Shown: piece after piece, positions 56,673 through 64,000 of the stretch
Position numbering within the stretch: the first letter of the stretch is position 1
Layout: each line of letters begins with the position of its first letter
Source of the DNA: Iris pallida
Lineage: Eukaryota > Streptophyta > Magnoliopsida > Asparagales > Iridaceae
Direction of reading: 5' to 3'
Assembly (NCBI GenBank): GCA_029216955.1
Contig: JANAVB010009599.1
Location: 5,975,710-6,039,709, forward strand
DNA length: 64,000 nucleotides
Position numbers and translations under genes: made by a program
The notes under the pieces: model-generated
The model's input: the letters and a program-made list of their open reading frames with translations, nothing else
Told to the model about the DNA's origin: nothing
The model's database searches: none

Positions 56673-57534
56673 TAATGGAGTCGGAGGGGGGTTGGTTAGC
56701 CCGCTTGGCTGCGAACTAGTTCGGATCGCCTGGGACTCTCCGGCTCTTTTCTGTTCTGATTTCTTGGTTAAGGTAGTTGCCTCTCCCTTCTTCAAGGTAG
56801 ATGTGCTGAGGATGGAGTCCTCGGGTGTAACGCCCCAGAACCAAAATACTGGAGAGCGGGGGTGTACATAGCCAGCTACATATATTGAAGTGCAACCCAC
56901 CTCGCTATACGGTCATGGCTGTCTAGATACATGAGGGTTTAACTACAAGCCATCAGTCTCCTATGGTCATAAACAAGCCTATTGTCTCAATCTCAAGCAA
57001 GTAATAACAGTTACAAGATGTCAGAGCACCAAATATACAATAGTAAGGCGTCCCATACATTACATATTCGGATGATCATGAAGCTAGTCGTACAAAATAT
57101 CAAGACTAGCAAGAGTTCAGGTCATACATGATCAACCCTAGGATTTGTCAATCATGTTACAGCCCGTAGGCAGACAGTAAATAAAGGTGCAATCGAGCTA
57201 ACACGTGCTCGTCGGCTAAACGCCTCAAAAGAATAATTTTACAAATAAGTGGGAGGACAAAAGAAACCCACTCGTTGCCAGGGTTACGCCTGGTGGTTAC
57301 CATCTCTCTGGAAGACAGGAGGATACTCTGGAGCAGCTCCGATATCTGGCCACACAGAACCAGCTGGGTTAGACCCCAGAAAGAGTAAGTGCCACAAAGG
57401 AGGCTTCACTTAGGAACTAAAACCAGCATATCATAATAGAATATTAAAGATAATAAATAAAGAACTGATAATAATAGAGATAACAACAGTAAACTGAGTA
57501 CGAGGAAACCATTCAAGTAGTCAGGTCACAACTC

Positions 57535-57915
57535 TTAAACCAAACAAGGACCGGGGTTGCAGCCCTTCACCTGAATAGAAACCCGTCTCAAATACTATTG
57601 CTACAGTGAAGACAATAAACGAAGAGAGGAAACAGAACTGCTCCGGGAGCCAGGTTACAACCTTTAAACCAAATAAGGACCGGGGTTGTAACCCTTCGCC
57701 TGAACAGAAGTGGACCCCCGATCTTTATTGGTGAGGCCAGTATAAATAATCATAGTATTAAGGTAAGGTAAAACATGACGAACATGGCATGGGATTGCAA
57801 TAAGACAATAAACAAAGAGAGGACACAGAACTGCTCCGGGAGCCAGGTTACAACCCTTAAACCAAATAAGGACCGGGGTTGTAACCCTTCGCCTGAACAG
57901 AACTGGACCCCCGAT
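57535..57915. repeat. Three direct repeats in the solo LTR
   Basis: Units at about 57535, 57655 and 57848 share AAACCAAATAAGGACCGGGG, TTG(T/C)A(A/G)CCCTTC(G/A)CCTGAA and, in two of them, CTGCTCCGGGAGCCAGGTTA. Spacing is about 120 and 190 bases. Confidence 0.85.
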
Positions 57916-58671
57916 CGTTATTGTTAAGGCAAGCATCAATAATCATGTCATGTCACAATCTTGTATAGGATCAGGATAAGACTAAGCTGGAATAAACTCC
58001 ATCCAATCAATCACGGCCAATCAAGAGTACGGCTTGATACTTTTAACTAACTAGGGTTATCACAGGCCTAGTTATTAGCAAATGCAATGAGATTATTCCA
58101 ACAGCCACAAGCCGTGCAGACCATCCGGTTATCCAGGTCGAATGTCCGTTTATGAAGAATGCAACACGTGACTGTGTGCTGGAAATGTGCCCTACTCGTC
58201 GGTAGGCTACAAGTCCACTTAATGCGCCAAGATAACGAGATTACCTGTAGTTGGGAATCTCTTCATGTCTACTGAATTATTCTAGTTTATTAGCCTTAGT
58301 CAATTACTGTAGGTATCCCTGACCGTGGTACTCAGGGATCCCTATCCTAGACATGATGCAAGACAGTATTGGTTTATTTGTACAAACGCAATCGCCTACG
58401 GTGTCCAGGTCATTCATACTTGTCATGTTAGGCTGGCTGTCCTAACAGCATGTCATAATATATCATGTCAGTTTGCTTGTTGAGAGTGTGCTACGACGGG
58501 CAACTATCGTGTTCAGGAAATTTGCCAAAATTTACATGACATAAACATAATATGATATTTCAGTTTAATAATACTAAAAATAATAATAATAAACAATAAT
58601 AAAGAGGCCAAGACTTGAGGAGGGAGCCATGCGGCAGAAAGCATGCACGCTTATGCGGCTGGGAATCAAGA

Positions 58672-59467
58672 GAAGTTCATGCGGCCACGGAAATTCATGC
58701 AGCTACGGAACTTCATGCGGCCACGAAAATTTATTATGCGGCTACAGAAGTTCATGCGGCTACGGAAGTTCATGCGGCCAAGGAAGTTCATGCGGCTACG
58801 GAAGTTCATGCGGTTGCGGAAGTTCATGCGGCTGCGGAAGTTCAAGCGGCCATGAAAGTTTATGCGGCCACGGAAGTTCATGCGGCTACGGATGTTCATA
58901 CGGCTGCGAAAGTTCATGCGGCCATGAAAGTTTATGCGGCTGCGGAAGTTCATGCGGCTGCGAAAGTTCATGCCGCCACGGAAGTTCATGCGGCTATGGA
59001 AGTTCATGCGGCTGCGAAAGTTCATGCGGCTACGGAAGTTCAGGCGGCCACGAAAGTTCATGCGGCTGCAGAAGTTCATGCGGCTATGGAAGTTCATCCG
59101 GCTATGGAAGTTCATGCGGCCACGGAAGTTCATGCGGCTACGAAAGTTCATGTGGCCACGAAAGATAATGCGGCCACGAAAGTTCATGCTCTACGGAAGT
59201 TCATACGGCCACGAAAGTTCATGCGGCTGCGGAAGTTCATGCGGCCACGGAAGTTCATGCGGCTACAGAAGTTCATGCGGCCACGAAAGTTAATGCGGCC
59301 ACGGAAGTTCATACGGCTACGGAAGTTCATGCGGCCACGGAAGTTCATGCGGCTACGGAAGTTCATGCGGCTACGGAAGCTCATGCGGCCACGGAAGTTC
59401 ATACGGCCACGGAAGTTCATGCGGCTACGGAATTTCATGCGACTGTGAAAGTTCATGCGGGGACGGA
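58672..59467. repeat. 18 bp minisatellite (AAGTTCATGCGGCTACGG), about 44 units
   Basis: An almost perfect tandem array of AAGTTCATGCGGC(T/C)(A/G)CGG with scattered substitutions and few indels. Because 18 is a multiple of three, several frames on both strands stay open for up to 277 codons. These are artefacts of the repeat, so I do not call a protein. Related single units occur upstream at 58628-58663. Confidence 0.95.
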
Positions 59468-60091
59468 ACTGTTCTTCTTCTCTATTATTTCGAGAAGAAG
59501 AACCATGCAAGCCATGGCTTCCAAGCTTCATAAAACCTTCATCTAGAGTCCAAATTCGAACTTCCATAGGTCAAAATAGGGCAGAATAAAATTCTCTACA
59601 ACATGGAACCATCAAAACTCGGAAGTAATAATATTAAGTAGATCAAAACCCAAGAAATCTAAAAATACTATAAACTTAGATCTACACAAATTAAGCAATA
59701 GAAATTAGAAATGCTAAGTACTAAAGTGTGTTAGAATCTCGAGAGAAAGAGAATGGAACAATAAAAATAAAGTTCCTCCATGAAGCAAGCTACACTTTCC
59801 TAAGCTCTCTCTCTCTCTCTCCTGGTGGTTGAAGAAGTAATGGTTGAGAAGAAGAAGTAAATGAAGAGAGAGAACGAGGGAATGGGTTAATAAAGGATGA
59901 TGGTGGTGGTAGGTAAGGGTTCTCCCCTTAGTTCATGATGAACCAAGGCAACCCAAGCCTTGTCGAACCAACCCAAAATAGACAAAGCCATGTAATACCA
60001 AGATAAGCCAAGCAAGAAATCATACAATACAAGATAAAATACGTACATGTATTTTAAAATACGTAATATGAACTATAGGCATTACATCGGG

Positions 60092-62560
60092 AAGTTGGAT
60101 GAGAATGTTTTTAGAGGTTGCGAGCAATTCTCCAACAGAGTCCGTCGCTGGTTCCTCAGGGGGATGAGAATAGTGTCGTCCGTATTACCAATCTGGTCTC
60201 CTACTAATTGGAGGGGGAATCCTGCTGCGAGCACCTGCAGTCCTCTGTGAGCTTGTTCTGGTCCAAGAATAGCAAGGGCTTCTACAACCTTGATTTCGTG
60301 GGAAGGATGAACCTCGCGGGGATAGTATGTTGCTTGTAGAAGTTCTTGGAGGGTCTCATCGGCGTTCTCTGAACAGGGGTCGCTGGCATCCTCTGAGTCC
60401 CACTTGGGGGCCACTGAAGAGTCACCAAGAGGAGCTATCTCAAGGGTGGGTTCGATCGCTTCCGCAACGAGGGCGTTAAACTTATTGAAGAGGGTCAGAG
60501 TCGGAGGGTGGTAGGGGATTACCGTTCTGTTCGAGGAGACGTTATTGCCTGTTGCACCTTCACTGGAGTAGAATCTGATGTAGGAGTTCGGCAGTGGGAG
60601 CAGGAGGATCGATTAAACGACTATTACTTACCCACTTTAGTGGGAGATTCTTAGGTTTTCTCTTGAGCTCTAGATGAAGACGTAAACAATGTCTCGATAG
60701 ATGACCTCGTATATGGTAGTGAGAGCAGAAGATAATATGATTATCGTAGATGATTTGGTGGTTGTGGGCTTGGTTGCCCAGTTCAATGAGGATGTGATTG
60801 GGGGGCTCTTAAGTAAGGTCTATTTCTACACAAATCTTCGCATAGTGAGCTTTGGTCAGGTTGCTGGTTTATGCTGCCGTGGCCACATAAGTCCCAAAGG
60901 AATTGGCTATACGCCTAAGGGCTGCTGGGAGAAAACAAATGAAGGAGATGTTGGGAAGGGTCACCCAGGCGGCGACCGTGGCTGAGTCTTCCTTGGTGCT
61001 AAAGCACAGAGACCATTTGATAATCTTTATCTGGTGGGAGTCGACCCTACTGGTGCCTTTGGACCACACTAACCTGTGGTCAAGATCGGAGGAGAGATGA
61101 AGCAAGATATGCCTAGGGTCGAGAGGTGCCACCCTGTATTCAGCAGTGAGCCTCCAACTGGCCATAACCTCCTAAACCCGGGATAGTTTGGGGTAGCCTT
61201 AAAAAAAATTAAGAACGAAAGAGTGGGGGAAGGAGGTGGCCAGGGTGGTCAGTTCCTTTTTAGAGAATGGAACTGTAGGCACAGGGGAATCTATCAAATA
61301 CTCAACATCGTTGAGGGGGATGTCATGGACCAGGAGTCCCTGCTTGGCCGCCCTGTCCGGGCGAAGCTTGTCGGCGAAGGAAGGCACCAAATGGCACGAC
61401 AAAGAAATGGGTCCCTGGGATACGCAAGGGGGGCCCACATAGTGGGGGAGGAGAGAAGGGAGACTGCCTGCTGGAAAACCCCCTCTGAGCTGGGGAATGG
61501 AGCGATGAGGTCGGCGGGGAGAGTGCGACCATAGGAGGGTGAAGGGGGTGGGAAGAGAGGTAATCACAGATGGTGTGCCGATGAGCGTTGCCCTGTTGCG
61601 GATAACGACCCCGCCAGTAGGGGAGACCGGGCAAGGCAAAGAAGAAGGTCCAATAGAGGAAACAATATATGTGTCATCCGCAGAGGCGGGGCCATATGCG
61701 CCCGTAATGGTGGAACCATATGCGCTCGCCAGAGCAGAAGGGGGACCGTATGGGGGACGAGAGGGAAGGCAGCCATGGTGGGAGTCCCACCGTATGCGTC
61801 CACATACGATGAGCCATAAGTGCCCGCAGGGCCAAGGCCACCTGCGCTCGCGAGAGGGAGGAGAGGAGGAGTGCCTATGGTGAGAGAGCCACCATATGCG
61901 CCCAAGGAGTCCGATCCAAAAGCTCTTGTGTGGGCAGGGCCACATGCGCCAACAAAAGTCGCAAGGGGAAGACTGGGATATGCGCCCACGTGGGGGGTTA
62001 CCATGTGTGCACAAGAAGGGAGGGCAACTATATGTGCCAAAAGGCTCCGGGGCGCATAGCTGCGCAACCCACAGAGCGGGAGATTTGAAATTCAAATCCG
62101 AAGGGAGACCTGCGACCTCCAGTCCCGCACGGAGCCGAGGGGATGGCAGGCTGGGGGTGACGGCCTTCCCCTGGGGGGGAAGGAGGACTTCGCCCGATGC
62201 CCTGGAGCCGGCCGACGGCGGCTAGTTGCAACCCGACGAGGACTGAGAGGGAAAAGGCGAGGCACAGAGATGGAGGAGTAGGCTGCTGCCAAGGGAGCGC
62301 GGGGGTAACGATGGCGATGGGCAAAGGAGGAGGAGATGGAGACAGGCGGCCCGAGAGGGAATTCGGGTGGTGAACGAAGGGCGGGGGAGGGGTAGGCGGT
62401 CCGAGGACGACAATGTGGTCGGGGGGCGGCTCGCATGGCCGAACCCGATGGAGGGCCGCCATGCGCGGATGGGGTATGGGGGGAAGGAGGGAGGTAGGGA
62501 GAGACGGGTTGGGCGGCTGCCGACCTAGGCGGGGCCGAAGGGGGACCCTGGGGATCACGG
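60092..62560 (-). pseudogene. LINE ORF1: nucleic-acid-binding protein with DUF4283
   Basis: Read right to left. The N-terminus (62560-61450) is Pro/Ser-rich with degenerate repeats based on CGCATATGG. SFADKLRPD and FSKKELTTLATSFPHSFVL (about 61360-61200) begin the domain. A frameshift in a T-rich run near 61195 leads to the DUF4283 core at 61165-60869 (LDPRHILLHLSSDLDHRLVW, IKIIKWSLCFSTKEDSATVA, AAWVTLPNISF). The zinc knuckle near 60710 reads FCSHYHIRGHLSRHC, with Tyr where the second Cys should be. The C-terminal part (60414-60092) is acidic (MAPKWDSEDASDPCSENADE). The solo LTR at 60086 separates it from ORF2. Confidence 0.75.
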
Positions 62561-62579
62561 ACCTGGTGGAGAAAAGAGC

Positions 62580-62582
<3 letters not shown>

Positions 62583-62639
<57 letters not shown>

Positions 62640-62687
62640 TATATATATAAAAAAAAATATATATAAATATATATATATATATATATT
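62583..62687. repeat. (TA)n microsatellite at the LINE 5' boundary
   Basis: About 100 bases of AT repeats with one poly-A interruption. It is the point where the LINE entered the SINE-like repeat; a (TA)n of about 20 bases lies at the other LINE end (52967-52989). Confidence 0.95.
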
Positions 62688-62770
62688 GTGGCAAACGCTC
62701 CCGCCGGGAATCGATCTCCTACTCGGGCCGCATGCCTCACCACTACCACTAGACTAGAGGATCGTTGTCT
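62688..62770 (-). repeat. SINE-like repeat, tRNA-related head (copy B, split by the LINE)
   Basis: On the minus strand this reads like a tRNA. It starts AGTCTAGTGGTAGTGGTGAG (A-box-like, around 62735-62754), then GCATGCGGCCCGAGTAGGAG and GATCGATTCCCGG (B-box-like, 62704-62716). Copy A at 63804-63890 has the same layout with substitutions. It is not a functional tRNA because there is no paired acceptor stem. The box spacing of roughly 30 bases fits a tRNA-derived RNA polymerase III promoter. Confidence 0.7.
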
Positions 62771-63560
62771 AATATATATATATATATATATATTCTAAAA
62801 GGTTTGTGTCATATGTTACCTCAGACTCTACTATTTCTTATCCTCACATTCCCTGCTTGCTTGATTTTCTAGGTTTACCATTTGTAATGGAACCACCCGA
62901 AGTCTTGGCAGGCTAACTATGCATCAAGTTCCTCACTAAAGGCTTTTTGATCTGTTTGTTCCTATATCCATGTCTTCAATCACATAGGCTCCCTCCACAT
63001 TGTAGGGGCTCTTATGGCCCATATTCAATTTGTATCTTAAATCTAATTTATGGCTCACAAGGTCATACCATTATAGTTTCTAGCTATAAAAGGGTACTCG
63101 TATTGACAACGTGCATTACTAGGCAATAACTTAGGTAAATTCTCACCATAAATAAAGTTTCTGGTCATTTTTTGATTTGATTTACATTCCAAAATGTAGG
63201 TTGTAAATACTTAACTTTTACGACTCAAAGTGAGGGTCATTAAAGGATTTAATTTCTTTATTTTATGGCACACATAGCAAGCCGTAAATACTCAAAATGA
63301 AAATGTTTGTACATCTTGCATTTGTGGGTTGTAAATGAGTTAAATACAATCTCATTAACTGCCAAGAGATGCATATCGTAAAAGCTATGTTTTTACGACT
63401 CAAATTCAGGGTTGGTGAGTTTTCTTTTGTGGCTTGCACGATGTGCCATGATTATGTTTTTTTATAATTAAATCCACATTTTGAATAGCTACAAATACTA
63501 CACCAAAACTGAAATGCTATATATATACATGTATATATAAATACATATATGGCATAGATC
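62771..63560. other. Unassigned AT-rich region
   Basis: About 790 bases with a (TA)n at 62772-62792. I see no gene or element end. Confidence 0.55.
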
Positions 63561-63890
63561 AAAAGTTTCGTCTGCGTAGATCAAAAGTTCCATCTGCGGA
63601 GCCCTACCAAAATTCTGCCAGCCCTCCCTCCACGCACCATCGGATAGGGGTGACCGCATGGGGCCAATGCGCGTGCCTGCTCAATCCACCGGTTGAGGCG
63701 AGGGGGTTCCCGTGGTGTGGGGGTGTTGGGTGTGTGTGTGTGTGGGTGTGTGGTTATAATATATATATATATATAGATATATATATATTGAAAGAAAGTA
63801 ATTGTGGCAAACACTCCACTGTGAATCGATGTCCAAAAACTATCGGGCCGCATGCCTCACCACTACACTATACAAGAGGATCGTGTCTTC
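63561..63890 (-). mobile_element. SINE-like repeat with internal microsatellite (copy A, uninterrupted)
   Basis: The order on the minus strand is: tRNA-related head (63890-63804, with CACTGTGAATCGATGTCC around the B box, more decayed than copy B), a pyrimidine stretch, (TA)n and (CA)n (about 63790-63722), a GC-rich body (CCACGGGAACCCCCTCGCCT, GGATTGAGCAGGCACGCGCA) and the end GACGAAACTTTTGATC. About 330 bases. Copy B has the same blocks, split around the LINE. I do not recognise a named SINE family. Confidence 0.65.
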
Positions 63891-63894
63891 ATAT

Positions 63895-63960
63895 ATATTC
63901 TAATATTATATATATATATATATATCTATATATATTATAATATTATATATATATTTTTAA

Positions 63961-64000
<40 letters not shown>
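63895..64000. repeat. (TA)n microsatellite at the window edge
   Basis: AT-rich tracts with TATATATA runs continue to the window end. Confidence 0.95.

Larger units (their letters stand above)
56826..60086 (-). mobile_element. Giant solo LTR (3,261 bp) inside the LINE
   Basis: On the plus strand it starts TGTAACGCCCCAGAACC and ends GGCATTACA, flanked by TCGGG on both sides (56821-56825, 60087-60091). Its start is the reverse complement of the ends at 2735 and 21404 (GGGGCGTTACA), so it belongs to the same chromovirus family in the opposite direction. The flanking duplication and lack of internal element sequence support a solo LTR. It contains an 18 bp minisatellite (58672-59467) and degenerate direct repeats of AACCTTTAAACCAAATAAGG and GACCGGGGTTG (57535-57915). 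Confidence 0.92.
52991..62582 (-). mobile_element. L1-type LINE, interrupted by a solo LTR
   Basis: A non-LTR retrotransposon read right to left: GC-rich leader and ORF1 (62560-60092), then ORF2 with endonuclease, reverse transcriptase and a C-terminal zf-RVT domain (56672-53120). The 3' region repeats TTCGGC(T/A)TT-like words and has AATAAAAT at 53011-53004 just before the end. Both ends lie in TA-rich microsatellite DNA, so the target duplication cannot be told apart. A giant solo LTR (56826-60086) splits it. Without that LTR it is about 6.3 kb, full length for a plant L1. Stops and frameshifts make it inactive. Confidence 0.85.

Noticed and set aside
58615..59448. 277-codon open frame with EVHAATEVHAAT-like repeats, and open frames on the other strand
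   Set aside because: They follow from an 18 bp tandem repeat without stops. No start context, and equal openness in several frames, argues against a gene.
62688..62770. A functional tRNA gene
   Set aside because: A- and B-box-like words exist, but no acceptor stem pairing or proper anticodon arm can be drawn, and a similar block repeats at 63804-63890.

Overview
This 64 kb window is nuclear DNA of a flowering plant, made almost entirely of nested transposable elements. The evidence is plant-type LTR retrotransposons (a SIRE/Maximus-like Ty1/copia, a Tekay/Del-like chromovirus with 3-4 kb LTRs, and a Tat-lineage Ty3/gypsy with a second RNase H), CACTA DNA transposons, a plant L1-type LINE and a tRNA-derived SINE-like repeat. 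I see no host single-copy gene, rRNA, functional tRNA, CRISPR array or bacterial feature. The species cannot be named. The setting looks like pericentromeric or other repeat-rich chromatin.

Left block (1-23980). A copia element (5' LTR remnant 2736-2850, primer site, gag, pol, env-like ORF, 3' LTR 22627-23980) carries a giant LTR in its 5' LTR (1-2735). It also carries a CACTA element (CACTA1, 9646-22583, target duplication GAT) between the env-like ORF and the polypurine tract. CACTA1 lies on the minus strand. It holds two long hairpins, a duplicated unit with two related small proteins, and a circularly permuted chromovirus gag-pol. That gag-pol is split in turn by a 4,000 bp solo LTR (17405-21404, target duplication TGGGG). 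This makes four levels of nesting.

Middle block (23981-51524). A minus-strand chromovirus (LTR 24466-27649, broken pol 27770-30829) is followed by an almost complete Tat element (30830-45588, target duplication CGGAC). The Tat element lacks protease and the reverse-transcriptase palm but keeps RNase H, a second RNase H and integrase. On its opposite strand it carries a three-exon gene of about 1,367 codons with its own TATA box (43901 to 39131). A second CACTA (CACTA2, 45593 to about 50072) follows, with a four-exon gene of the plant En/Spm transposase-associated type. Then comes the 3' end of a second copia element (LTR 50483-51524).

Right block (51525-64000). A minus-strand LINE (about 52991-62582) landed in the TA microsatellite of a SINE-like repeat, leaving the SINE halves at 52877-52966 and 62688-62770. 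An uninterrupted copy of that repeat lies at 63561-63890. The LINE is itself split by a minus-strand solo LTR (56826-60086, target duplication TCGGG) that holds about 0.8 kb of 18 bp tandem repeats.

Most coding regions are decayed. Many of the stops sit where glutamine or arginine codons are expected (CAA/CAG/CGA to TAA/TAG/TGA), as expected from deamination of methylated cytosine. All coordinates come from reading the sequence; family assignments rest on recognised motifs, not on database searches.
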